A stretch of DNA of 53,321 bases, taken from assembly GCF_012524115.1 (NCBI RefSeq), contig NZ_JAAZWB010000072.1:1-53321 (forward strand), read 5' to 3'. Source of the DNA: Bacillus sp. RO1. Lineage in GTDB: Bacteria; Bacillota; Bacilli; Bacillales; Bacillaceae_I. The translations under genes and the position numbers were made by a program. A model generated the notes under the pieces. It worked only from the letters and a program-made list of their open reading frames with translations, did not search any database and was not told where the DNA came from. Of the stretch, positions 9,039 through 17,105 are shown piece after piece (positions within the stretch are counted from its first letter, which is position 1; every line of letters begins with the position of its first letter).

Positions 9039-9232
9039 CTGAAAAAGTCCGAGAGACGACAAAATCCCAACTAAAGCAAAAAGAAGATAGTTGGTTGGAT
9101 GAAGAGTTCCCGTTTGGCCCTAAACATAAAGCAAACAATTATTTTCGTTGGTTCCATGTCTTTGAAGATGAATTTAATCATCGAGGGCAAATTAGATTAA
9201 TCTTGAGTCATATGAAAAGGACTAAAGACTAA
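9039..9232 (+). pseudogene. 3-prime remnant of a DinB/DUF664-family gene
   Basis: The frame ending at the TAA at 9230-9232 reads ANNYFRWFHVFEDEFNHRGQ and continues a few residues further. This is the conserved C-terminal helix and metal-site His region of DinB/DUF664 proteins. Nothing of the N-terminal two thirds is present: an in-frame TAG at 9008 and the previous ORF lie immediately upstream, and there is no start codon with a ribosome site. I read it as a truncated gene. Confidence 0.7.
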
Positions 9233-9238
9233 ACCAGT

Positions 9239-9272
9239 AAAAGGTGCTCATTCCTTCCCGGTGGCACCTTTT
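9239..9272. terminator. Bidirectional terminator
   Basis: AAAAGGTGC...GCACCTTTT stem between the DinB remnant (plus) and the AGCS symporter gene (minus). Confidence 0.8.
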
Positions 9273-9281
9273 AATCTAAAG

Positions 9282-10625
9282 CTACTTCACAAACTCCTCA
9301 AGATACTCATCCTTTGCCTTCTTAACCACTCCGCTCAAAAACACAATCCCAATTATATTCGGTACCACAATGAAGAACAGCAGCAAGTCCAACAGTTCCC
9401 AGACAAACTTCAATCCACCAACTGCCCCGACCACTATGGCGGCAAGGTAGACAAACCTCATAACATAACGCATTTTGCGACCAAATAATAATTCAGCCTG
9501 ACTTTCCCCGTAAAATATAATCACCCCAACGGTAGCTAACACAAAGAAAACAAGAAATACAGAGATGGATAGGGAGCTAAGCCAATCTGGCAACGTGGTT
9601 TTCATTGCATAAGACACCATTGACGCAGCTTTTTTCACGCCTACTTCTTTCCACACATCTGTTATCAACACTGTAAGCCCGGTGAGCGTACAAATGACCA
9701 AGGTATCAATAATTACCGCAATCATCCCCCAGAATGATTGTCTTACTGGCTGGTCCGTATCAGCAGAAGCGTAGGCGATTGCAGATGTCCCCATACCGGC
9801 CTCGCTGGTGTAAAGTCCACGCGCTAGACCCCATCGCATGGTTTGAACGACAGTTGCTCCTGCAAACACACCAACAGCTGAGGTCGGAGTAAATGCATCC
9901 TGAACAATTAATGAAAAAACTCCTGGAAGCTTGCCGATATTCATGCATATAATGGTGAGCGTCAACCCGACATATGTAAGAACAAATATTGGCAGTAATC
10001 TTGAACTGATTTTTCCGATTCGATCAATGCCGCCAAAAACGATAAAAGCGGTGACAATAGCCAGAATAACCCCAACTATTAGTAATGAAAAATTATATTC
10101 ATTTTCCAATTGTACACTCACACTATTGGACTGAACCATGACACTTGGTACCACCTCAAGCATCAATCCAAACGCATAAAACCAGCCAAGTTTGTCCCAA
10201 CGCAATCCTTTGGAAAGATAGTAAAAAGGACCGCCAACCCATTTTCCGTCTTTATTTTTTTCACGGTATGTAATTCCTAATACAAGCTCTGCAAAAATGG
10301 TGGACATACCAATGAATGCTACAATCCACATCCAAAACAAAGCTCCTGGACCTCCAAAAGCGATGGCAACCGGAACGCCGACAATATTGGTTGCACCAGC
10401 TGTGGCGCTCAATGCAGAAGTAAAAGCGGCAAACGGACTAATTCCTCCCGCTGAACCCGCTGTTTTTTTTCCTATTTGACCTAATGTCATCTTTACAATG
10501 TGAGGAAAGTAACGAAAAGGGAGAAAGCCAAGTCTGACCGTTAAAAAGAGCCCAGCAATCACAAATAAAATAATCATTGGGAAACCCCAGATAAATTCAG
10601 TGAACGTTGATAGCATGTGCTTCAA
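9282..10625 (-). CDS. AGCS family sodium:amino acid (alanine/glycine) symporter
   Basis: A 447-aa multi-pass permease with about 11 membrane segments. GGPGALFWMWIVAFIGM is the AGCS family signature and SATAGATNIVGVP the preceding conserved helix. It would import alanine, glycine or a related amino acid with Na+. TTG 10625 is chosen because AGGGGGG lies 8 bases upstream; the first ATG is too far away. It follows the LysE-type exporter gene by 48 bases on the same strand, so both may be one operon. Confidence 0.93.
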   Translation of the reverse strand: MKHMLSTFTEFIWGFPMIILFVIAGLFLTVRLGFLPFRYFPHIVKMTLGQIGKKTAGSAGGISPFAAFTSALSATAGATNIVGVPVAIAFGGPGALFWMWIVAFIGMSTIFAELVLGITYREKNKDGKWVGGPFYYLSKGLRWDKLGWFYAFGLMLEVVPSVMVQSNSVSVQLENEYNFSLLIVGVILAIVTAFIVFGGIDRIGKISSRLLPIFVLTYVGLTLTIICMNIGKLPGVFSLIVQDAFTPTSAVGVFAGATVVQTMRWGLARGLYTSEAGMGTSAIAYASADTDQPVRQSFWGMIAVIIDTLVICTLTGLTVLITDVWKEVGVKKAASMVSYAMKTTLPDWLSSLSISVFLVFFVLATVGVIIFYGESQAELLFGRKMRYVMRFVYLAAIVVGAVGGLKFVWELLDLLLFFIVVPNIIGIVFLSGVVKKAKDEYLEEFVK

Positions 10626-10673
10626 GTTAATTCCCCCCTCTACACTATCTTTTTCAAAAGGGAGGAATCTATT

Positions 10674-11303
10674 CTACAATATGAGGTTTAGAAATTTTGA
10701 TAAGAATGGGTAGGCGGAGGCAGTTAGAAAAATTCCAGCACCCAGATTAACGGTTTTAAGAATTTTTTCTTTGATGAACGCTCGAGCAAAATGGACGGTA
10801 AAGGCGATATTTAGATTCCAAAGGAATATTCCGAGTAACAAGGAGAGGCAACCTACCAAAGCAAAGAGCCAGCTCTTCTCAGAGAGGGATTGGATGGAAG
10901 AACCGAAAATTCCAAACCAGAATACAAAGTTAATGGGATTAAAAGCAGCAATGCTAAATCCGACAATGAACGAATTTCTCTGCGTGGGTTGTCCAAGTTC
11001 AAGAATTCTCCTTTTGGCAAATGATTCATGGATAGTGGTAATACCAAGGTATAGTAATAAGCCTCCTCCTATCCCATACATGCATAACTCTACCCATTCA
11101 ATTTGGAGATAGGGAGCCAAGCCAATTAAGATGATCAATAAAAAAATGATATCAGCAGTCATACCACCTAACCCTACAAGCCATGATGCATAAAATCCAG
11201 ATGAAATTCCTCTTTTAATCATCTCTAAATTTATTGGCCCAACTGGAGCGGCCAAGCTAATTCCAAGTACCATAAAGTGCAGGACTGTCCAAATAATATC
11301 CAT
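10674..11303 (-). CDS. LysE/RhtB family exporter
   Basis: A 209-aa membrane protein with six predicted segments. SLAAPVGPINLEMIKRG near the N-terminus is the conserved LysE/RhtB motif and NPINFVFWFG the second. Family members export amino acids or similar solutes. GGAGTAATTCAC precedes the ATG. The downstream AGCS importer suggests both handle amino acids. Confidence 0.92.
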   Translation of the reverse strand: MDIIWTVLHFMVLGISLAAPVGPINLEMIKRGISSGFYASWLVGLGGMTADIIFLLIILIGLAPYLQIEWVELCMYGIGGGLLLYLGITTIHESFAKRRILELGQPTQRNSFIVGFSIAAFNPINFVFWFGIFGSSIQSLSEKSWLFALVGCLSLLLGIFLWNLNIAFTVHFARAFIKEKILKTVNLGAGIFLTASAYPFLSKFLNLIL

Positions 11304-11431
11304 GTGAATTACTCCTAACTACAAGACTTGTCCATAAATTTATATGTAAAAGAAAAGCTGTTTCATGCATAGATGGAGAGATTTGTTCGTATTTATAATT
11401 AGTACTTTGTTTAACTAAAGGGGGAGAATGG

Positions 11432-12508
11432 ATGCAGCAATTAGATTTGGAGGCAATATATCCACTAAAGAATATTCCTCCATGGGGAAGGCACGTCTTC
11501 TCTGAATTTTCGAAGGATATGTTGTCGGAGACTCGTCCGTTTCCATGTGTATTCGGAGTAGAAGGGTTTAAACAAGGTTCACTCCGTTTTACGTTTATTG
11601 AAAGTCCAACTTGTCCCAATGCAATGGAGAACTTGGCTGGTGCATTGAAACTATATTTGGAAGAAGCGAGGGGACTTGGAAAAAACACCTCGTTTGTTGC
11701 TTTCTTTAAGCCAGAAGAGGAAAAAACGTTGGAACAGTATGAAAAACAATTTTGGGGCATTCTTCAGCGTCTCCATCAGTTGGATGAAAAGGAATGGCCG
11801 CAAAATATCCCTGCAGATCCAGATCATCATTTATGGGAATTTTCCTTTCATGATGAACCTATATTCGTTGTATGTAACACTCCTGTACATGAAAAACGGG
11901 CAAGTAGGAAAGCTGCAACGTTTATGATCACTTTCCAGCCAAGATGGGTGTTTGACGGTATAAGTGGAGAAACCCAAATTGGAAAGCTGTTTCAAAAAAC
12001 GGTCAGGGATCGTTTGGAAGTGTATGATAGTGTGCCTGCTCACCCTTCCCTTAACTGGTACGGTAAAACGGAAACAAGAGAATGGAGGCAGTACTTCTTA
12101 ATGGATGACAATAATATGGAAACCTCAAAATGTCCGTTTCACGCGTCTTTGGAGAAAGAGAAAAGAGATACTGAAAAAATTGCTTATTCTTTTTCCTCAG
12201 ATTTTAAAGAATTTCGTGTAGAACGTGGGGTAGGTGGCAGCCTTGAAAAAGTAACGATGGAACTGTTACCAATCAAGGGAACAGGATATGTGGAAGTTCA
12301 GAAAGATGAGCCTTTCAAAGCACATCCTACTCATACCCATCCAACAAACGAGATTTTACATATACTGGATGGTAGTGTTTCAATAGAGGTTGGTGGGGAC
12401 CTCGTTACTTGTCAAAAGGGAGATCGGATTTACTTACCAAAAGACACGGTACACGGTTCCTTAGCAGGAATTGATGGGTGCTTATATGTCATTGCGGTTT
12501 TGAAATAA
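11432..12508 (+). CDS. YqcI/YcgG-domain protein fused to a cupin
   Basis: A 358-aa two-domain protein. Residues about 10-220 match the YqcI/YcgG family (PFPCVFGVEGFKQGSLRF; SFVAFFKPEEE; FQPRWVFDGI). Characterised members such as DcsA in D-cycloserine biosynthesis and GntA in guanitoxin biosynthesis are heme-dependent N-hydroxylases of guanidino amino acids. Residues about 265-358 form a cupin with an intact metal site: His301, His303 and Glu307 in HTHPTNE spaced as HxHx3Ex6G, and His341 in motif 2 (GDRIYLPKDTVHG). The segment between them contains SKCPFH. A GGGGGAG site precedes the ATG, and a terminator closes the gene, so it is monocistronic. The substrate is unknown. Confidence 0.85.
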   Translation: MQQLDLEAIYPLKNIPPWGRHVFSEFSKDMLSETRPFPCVFGVEGFKQGSLRFTFIESPTCPNAMENLAGALKLYLEEARGLGKNTSFVAFFKPEEEKTLEQYEKQFWGILQRLHQLDEKEWPQNIPADPDHHLWEFSFHDEPIFVVCNTPVHEKRASRKAATFMITFQPRWVFDGISGETQIGKLFQKTVRDRLEVYDSVPAHPSLNWYGKTETREWRQYFLMDDNNMETSKCPFHASLEKEKRDTEKIAYSFSSDFKEFRVERGVGGSLEKVTMELLPIKGTGYVEVQKDEPFKAHPTHTHPTNEILHILDGSVSIEVGGDLVTCQKGDRIYLPKDTVHGSLAGIDGCLYVIAVLK

Positions 12509-12513
12509 TGTTT

Positions 12514-12547
12514 TAACTCCATTCTCTATTATTGGAATGGAGTTTTT
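12514..12547 (+). terminator. Terminator of the YqcI-cupin gene
   Basis: AACTCCATTC...GGAATGGAGTTTTTC stem and T tract immediately after the stop codon. Confidence 0.85.
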
Positions 12548-12617
12548 CTGTTGTACGGGGAAGAATATATATAAGTGGTCATTCCATAACTTTCAAATAG
12601 TAGCTGAAACTTCCATT

Positions 12618-12665
12618 TATCTCGAAAGTATATATTTTGACATTGAGATATTCGTGTGTTAAAAA
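12618..12665 (+). promoter_or_regulatory. Nitroreductase promoter with candidate MhqR-type operator
   Basis: TTGACA (12637-12642), a 17-bp spacer and TAAAAA (12660-12665) form a sigma-A-like promoter. TATCTCGA (12618) and TTGAGATA (12643) are inverted half sites resembling the MhqR operator (TATCTCGA..TCGAGATA), but spaced further apart than in the classical palindrome. They flank and overlap the -35. The link to MhqR rests on the half-site sequence and on the downstream gene being a YodC/MhqN homologue. Confidence 0.45.
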
Positions 12666-12709
12666 TAATTAGTAAATAAATTTCAACAAAAAGAAGGAGA
12701 GAGTTCTTC

Positions 12710-13336
12710 ATGAATAACACAACTACTAAATCAGCCATACAAACGATGAAAGAACGTCATTCCGTACGCAAATATACTCAATATGATATGCCACAAAAGG
12801 ATCTTCAAGATATATTAGAGGCAACCATTACGGCACCATCTTCATGGAACCTACAGCATTGGAAATTCCTTGTCATTCAATCGGAAGGTCAGAAAGAAAA
12901 ACTATTACCAATTGCCTATAATCAACAGCAAGTAGTGGATAGCTCTGTCACTATTGCAGTTTTAGGTGATCTGGAAGCTAATCAAAATGCGGAGAAAGTA
13001 TATGGAGAAGTGGTGAAGAAAGGTTTCATGACTCCAGAAGTAAAAGAAATCTTAACAAATCAAATTCATGGAGCATATACAAATGATCAGTTTGCGCGTG
13101 ATGAAGCGGTTATGAACGGTGCTCTTGCTTCAATGCAATTGATGCTAGCTGCCAAAGAAAAAGGATATGATACCGTACCAATGGGCGGATTCGATAAAGT
13201 AGCATTCAGAAAAGAATTTAAAATCCCAGAGCGCTACGTCCCTGTCATGTTAATATCTGTTGGAAAAGCGGCTGCAGAAGCACACGGTACATTGCGATTC
13301 CCACTTGATGAAGTTGTAACATATGAAACTTTTTAA
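12710..13336 (+). CDS. Nitroreductase family FMN oxidoreductase (YodC/MhqN-like)
   Basis: A 208-aa flavoprotein of the nitroreductase superfamily that would reduce quinones or nitro compounds with NAD(P)H. RHSVRKY is the FMN phosphate motif, APSSWNLQHWKF the conserved Ser-Asn flavin contact region, and MGGFDK and YVPVMLISVGK the C-terminal FMN-binding segments. Overall it closely resembles B. subtilis YodC and MhqN, which respond to quinone and thiol stress. GAAGGAGAG precedes the ATG. Confidence 0.92.
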   Translation: MNNTTTKSAIQTMKERHSVRKYTQYDMPQKDLQDILEATITAPSSWNLQHWKFLVIQSEGQKEKLLPIAYNQQQVVDSSVTIAVLGDLEANQNAEKVYGEVVKKGFMTPEVKEILTNQIHGAYTNDQFARDEAVMNGALASMQLMLAAKEKGYDTVPMGGFDKVAFRKEFKIPERYVPVMLISVGKAAAEAHGTLRFPLDEVVTYETF

Positions 13337-13347
13337 GTAGTATATAT

Positions 13348-13384
13348 AAAAAGGACTCACTTTTATAAGCGGTGAGTCCTTTTA
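13348..13384. terminator. Bidirectional terminator
   Basis: AAAAAGGACTCAC...GTGAGTCCTTTT stem shared by the convergent nitroreductase and esterase genes. Confidence 0.88.
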
Positions 13385-13398
13385 GCATAAAGCATCAT

Positions 13399-14169
13399 TT
13401 ACTTATATAAAAATTCAAACATGACTGGAAGCCTCTCGCGCCAAGCCGCTTCGTTATGAATCGCATCCTCTACAACATCAAAGCGCACGTTCTCGATTTT
13501 CTCAGCCAACAAATCATACACACTTTGACTGGAGTCGATGTAAATTTGATGATTGATAAATGAAGTATCTTCCTTTGTACCAACATCCAAATAAAATCGT
13601 TCAACTTTACTTAAATCACGTTCTTTTATGTATGCTTCCATTTCAGGTTGATTAATCCAATAGGCAGAAGACAGGGAAGCAATCTTCTTATAAATATGAG
13701 GGTATTTACATGCAGCGTAAGTGGAAATTAGACCACCCATTGAACTACCAGCCATCGCAGTCTCTTCCGGAAGTGTTCGATATTTTTCATCAATCAAAGG
13801 CTTTAATTCAAACGTTAGATAATCAATATATTCTTTACCTTTACCACCTGTAAGGTTCTCATCATTGAAAAGCCTCTGTCCAAGCTCTTTATTTTCCCAT
13901 GGCGCATATTCGTTAAACCGCTCATACCCTTCATGATTGCAATCAATACCTACCACAATAATTTCAAGGTCGGACTGTTGTTCTAAATAGTCCTTTATTC
14001 CCCAGCTCACTCCAAAGCTTGCTTCACTATCAATGAACAAGTTTTGTCCATCGTGCATATACAAAACAGGATATCGCTTGTCCGATGTTTCATACCCATC
14101 AGGTAAGAGGACACTTACTCTTCGTTCAGATTGGAAAGGGGTGATATTAACATTAAAATATTCAAGCAT
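13399..14169 (-). CDS. Esterase_D/YbbA-type alpha/beta hydrolase (copy 1)
   Basis: A 256-aa hydrolase of the Esterase-D/IroE-like family: VLYMHDGQNLF forms the oxyanion region, AMAGSSMGG the nucleophile elbow, LDVGTKED the Asp strand and EDAIHNEAAW the catalytic His. Relatives in Bacillus include siderophore or carbohydrate esterases, so the substrate is not fixed. No signal peptide. A second gene of identical length (256 aa) and the same motifs lies at 27004-27774. A GGAG site precedes the ATG. Confidence 0.88.
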   Translation of the reverse strand: MLEYFNVNITPFQSERRVSVLLPDGYETSDKRYPVLYMHDGQNLFIDSEASFGVSWGIKDYLEQQSDLEIIVVGIDCNHEGYERFNEYAPWENKELGQRLFNDENLTGGKGKEYIDYLTFELKPLIDEKYRTLPEETAMAGSSMGGLISTYAACKYPHIYKKIASLSSAYWINQPEMEAYIKERDLSKVERFYLDVGTKEDTSFINHQIYIDSSQSVYDLLAEKIENVRFDVVEDAIHNEAAWRERLPVMFEFLYK

Positions 14170-14261
14170 GTTGTTACGCTCCTCCGTATTTATATTACTT
14201 TTATTATAGTAGTAAATAGAAAAGGAAGGTAGAAAAACTTAGAGAAAACTTACTTACATAA

Positions 14262-14290
14262 GAAAAGGACAGTGACATTCACACCGTCCT
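14262..14290 (-). terminator. Terminator of the ferritin-like gene
   Basis: Minus-strand GGACGGTG...CACTGTCC stem (one G-T pair) followed by TTTTC. Confidence 0.65.
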
Positions 14291-14300
14291 CGTTCCATAC

Positions 14301-14723
14301 TTATTTTAAATGTTTCCTCAATAATTCAATATGCTGCTTATGCTCGTTCAATATAGATTGAACGATATTCCTGCTCTCCAAATCCAAATCACCCTTTACA
14401 AATTCGGCCATCATATCGGATCCGAATTCCTCGCCATGTATGGCACCTTCAATAATAGCACGAGAATCCTTCGGGTAGCCTTTTACCTGTTGAACTCTTT
14501 CCTGAAAAGCTCCGACAAGGCCAACATCATCGACCGCCTCGCCTCCCAAGTTCTGAATTCTTTCTGCTACAAAAATAGCATGCATCTTATGGTTCTGCTG
14601 AATTGTTTGCAAATCCTTCTTTATCGCTTCATCTTGTGTATTTTTAATATAATGTTCATACGCATGAATGCCCATAAATTCCCCTTCAAGAAAAGCATTC
14701 AATTCCTTAATTTGCTCATCCAT
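14301..14723 (-). CDS. DUF2383-type ferritin-like protein
   Basis: A 140-aa all-helical protein resembling ferritin-like DUF2383 proteins of Bacillus. Metal-ligand-type residues recur as EGEFMGIHAYEHY, QQNHKMHAIFVAE, GEEFGSDM and NEHKQHIELL. The start at 14723 has GGAAGGAG at good spacing; the in-frame ATG at 14765 has none. It may bind iron, and related genes are often stress-associated. No partner gene adjoins it. Confidence 0.82.
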   Translation of the reverse strand: MDEQIKELNAFLEGEFMGIHAYEHYIKNTQDEAIKKDLQTIQQNHKMHAIFVAERIQNLGGEAVDDVGLVGAFQERVQQVKGYPKDSRAIIEGAIHGEEFGSDMMAEFVKGDLDLESRNIVQSILNEHKQHIELLRKHLK

Positions 14724-14795
14724 TCCTTTCACTCCTTCCAAATTGTCGCTATCTTTATGATTCAATTAACAATAGGAAATTATTCTGTGGAACGA

Positions 14796-14828
14796 AAAAG
14801 GAACAACCATTGATATGATTGCTCCTTA
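14796..14828 (-). terminator. Terminator of the YqkD-like gene
   Basis: Minus-strand GGAGCAA...TTGTTCC stem with a T tract. Confidence 0.7.
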
Positions 14829-14835
14829 GGAATTA

Positions 14836-15759
14836 CTATTCGATTCCAAACCCGATTTCGTCCAAAAATTCATCAATCGCCTTTTCGTACTCCTCGCGAT
14901 TTTCAGAGTAACTCATCGCATGCATCCCGTTTCTCGCAACATACAGTTGCTTTTTCCCTTTCTTCTTTTCGAAAAGTTGCTGGGTCATCATAATGGGAAT
15001 AAAATCGTCTGGTTCACTGTGGATGAACAGGACTGGATTTTCGATGTTTTCTATAACATTGATTGGTGAGACATCACGGATGGAGTACTTATCTCTTATG
15101 CGTAAAAAAGTGTTGGCAATTGGCATAACAAGCTGTTTCGGAATCTTGAAATCCGCTTTTAATCGATAGGTCAATTGCTCCTCCAAATCAGAAAACGGAC
15201 AGTCCGCTATATAAAAATCAGCACCATCCTCAATGGCTCCTGCATACATCAAAAGCGTGGCAGCACCCATTGATTCCCCGTGTATCCCGATGATTGCGTC
15301 ACTTCCCGCTTGTTCGCGAACCCAGTCCACGACGGCTTTTAAATCGTGCTTTTCATAAAATCCATAGCTTGTTGTCTTACCACCGGATTTCCCATGTCTT
15401 CGGTGATCATATAAAACGACATTCCAGCCTCTTTCCAGAAAGATATTCATGTATTTAATGGAATTGAGGGTGTTCTGCGTCACACCATGACTGAAAATCA
15501 TATATCGTGTAGACCCTGATACGTCAAACGTTTCCCCGTAAATATTGTAGCCAAGGGGGGAGGCGATAGTAAGTTCTCGTTTTGGCAATTTGGTATAAAG
15601 GTCTTCTTTATAGTGTCCGAGCAGTGTTTCCCGTTGTAAAATTTCTTCATTTGTTTTTTTACGAATGTACATTACTTTATTGGTAAAAAAAATGCCGACA
15701 AATAGAATATAGGAAAGTAAAATACCCATAACAATTAAAATGCGTTTTAGCTGTTTCAC
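14836..15759 (-). CDS. YqkD-like membrane-anchored alpha/beta hydrolase
   Basis: A 307-aa hydrolase with one N-terminal membrane anchor (about 4-26), placing the enzyme outside. MIFSHGVTQN and LYDHRRHGKSGG form the oxyanion region, GIHGESMGAAT holds the nucleophile Ser, HSEPDDFIP the Asp and NGMHAMSY the His. It resembles B. subtilis YqkD. The GTG at 15759 is chosen because GGAGG precedes it by 7 bases; an in-frame ORF extends to 15864 without a ribosome site. Confidence 0.87.
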   Translation of the reverse strand: MKQLKRILIVMGILLSYILFVGIFFTNKVMYIRKKTNEEILQRETLLGHYKEDLYTKLPKRELTIASPLGYNIYGETFDVSGSTRYMIFSHGVTQNTLNSIKYMNIFLERGWNVVLYDHRRHGKSGGKTTSYGFYEKHDLKAVVDWVREQAGSDAIIGIHGESMGAATLLMYAGAIEDGADFYIADCPFSDLEEQLTYRLKADFKIPKQLVMPIANTFLRIRDKYSIRDVSPINVIENIENPVLFIHSEPDDFIPIMMTQQLFEKKKGKKQLYVARNGMHAMSYSENREEYEKAIDEFLDEIGFGIE

Positions 15760-15904
15760 CGAAAAACCTCCAAAAAGGATATATATACCATAGTTTATCA
15801 TTTGGATTAGCCTGAAGGGAAATGGGAGGAGTGAGAGTGGGAAAATTTTCTTAAAATTAATCATTTGTTTATGATATGCTTTTGAGAAAAGAGGTGTATA
15901 AGAG

Positions 15905-16633
15905 ATGCAAGTAAATCAATTTCAACGATTATCTTCCTTTCAAGCTGCAGAGAAAATCATAGATAAATTTTTTCCTGATTGTGAAGGAGCCATACTCGCT
16001 GGCAGTGTGGTGCGTGGTCAGGAAAACCCAACATCAGATTTGGATATTGTGGTCTTTGATCAAAAGTTACCTGCTTCTTATAGAGAATCTTTTGTTGAGT
16101 TTGGATGGCCGATTGAATTATTCTGCCATAATCTAAAGTCCTATCAAGCCTTTTTTAAAAGTGATTGTGAAAGGGCAAGACCATGTTTGCCAAGAATGAT
16201 TTCAGAGGGGGTCGTTCTCAAGGATAAGGGTATTTTAGATGGAATAAAAAAAGAAGCGGAAACACTTTTACATGCTGGTCCAGAAAAATGGGATATAGCA
16301 ACAATTAAGTTGAAACAATATTTTCTTACCGATGTACTTGATGATTTTATTGGATCTTCGAATCGATCTGAGTCAATATTTATTGCTGGGACCCTTGCGG
16401 ACCTCGCAGCGGAGTTTACCTTGAGAACCAATAAAAGGTGGATTGGTACCTCTAAATGGATTAGTCGTTCTCTTGCTGAATATGATGAGAACTTCGCAGA
16501 GGCATTTACGCAAGCATTCGATTTATTTTATAGTAAGAATGATAAAAGCAAGGCAATCCATATTGTGGAGAGTATATTGGAACCGTATGGTGGTAGGTTG
16601 TTTGAGGGTTTTTCACTAGGTAAGAATCAATAA
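15905..16633 (+). CDS. Nucleotidyltransferase-domain protein
   Basis: A 242-aa protein with the Pol-beta-type nucleotidyltransferase motif AGSVVRGQENPTSDLDIVVF (Gly-Ser followed by Asp-x-Asp) at about residues 33-52. The C-terminal two thirds is helical and resembles kanamycin-nucleotidyltransferase-like helper domains. It might adenylylate a small molecule or a protein, but no target is evident and it should not be called a resistance gene on this evidence. GAAAAGAGG precedes the ATG. Confidence 0.82.
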   Translation: MQVNQFQRLSSFQAAEKIIDKFFPDCEGAILAGSVVRGQENPTSDLDIVVFDQKLPASYRESFVEFGWPIELFCHNLKSYQAFFKSDCERARPCLPRMISEGVVLKDKGILDGIKKEAETLLHAGPEKWDIATIKLKQYFLTDVLDDFIGSSNRSESIFIAGTLADLAAEFTLRTNKRWIGTSKWISRSLAEYDENFAEAFTQAFDLFYSKNDKSKAIHIVESILEPYGGRLFEGFSLGKNQ

Positions 16634-16679
16634 GTGATATACTAGCACTAAAACTTTTTAGAAAGGGTGTGGAACCAAG

Positions 16680-17078
16680 ATGAAAATATCGGACCTACAT
16701 CATGTCAGCCTAGCGGTGAAAGACATTGTAGAGGCAAAACACTTTTATGGAACACTTCTTGGGTTTCCTGAGCTAAAACGACCAGATTTTGATTTTCCTG
16801 GAGCATGGTATGAGGTGGGTACCGCGCAACTTCATTTGATTGAAAATAAACAGGCAGAAACGTTGAGACACGAAAAAAATATCGACAGTAGAGATGGACA
16901 TTTTGCCGTCAGGGTGGAGGATTATAAACAAACGGTGGAATTTCTTCAAAGTAAAGGCATTGAAATAGTGGAAAAACCTAAGAGCAAAAGTGGTTTTGCC
17001 CAAATCTTTTGTATGGATCCCTCGAATAATTTAATTGAATTCAACGTGGATCAGAAGGACTTAAATGGAAGGGAGTAG
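16680..17078 (+). CDS. VOC (glyoxalase/bleomycin-resistance) family protein
   Basis: A 132-aa VOC-fold protein with two beta-alpha-beta-beta-beta modules. LHHVSLAVKD supplies the first His ligand, LHLIEN and GHFAVRV further strands, and DPSNNLIEF the C-terminal Glu ligand. It could be a glyoxalase-like lyase or a dioxygenase-fold protein. A GAAAGGGTGTGG site precedes the ATG. Confidence 0.88.
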   Translation: MKISDLHHVSLAVKDIVEAKHFYGTLLGFPELKRPDFDFPGAWYEVGTAQLHLIENKQAETLRHEKNIDSRDGHFAVRVEDYKQTVEFLQSKGIEIVEKPKSKSGFAQIFCMDPSNNLIEFNVDQKDLNGRE

Positions 17079-17105
17079 TCACTGTTTAACTACTCCCTTT
17101 CTTTT
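17071..17105 (+). terminator. Terminator overlapping the VOC gene stop
   Basis: GGGAGTAGT...ACTACTCCC stem followed by TTTCTTTT. The stem includes the stop codon of the VOC gene and the end of the convergent methyltransferase gene. Confidence 0.75.

Noticed and set aside
10626-10673. Possible riboswitch in front of the AGCS symporter
   Set aside because: The gap to the LysE gene is only 48 bases, too short for a glycine riboswitch, and no aptamer pattern is seen.
11257-11760. 167-codon minus-strand ORF
   Set aside because: It overlaps the LysE gene start and the YqcI-cupin gene and shows no family features.
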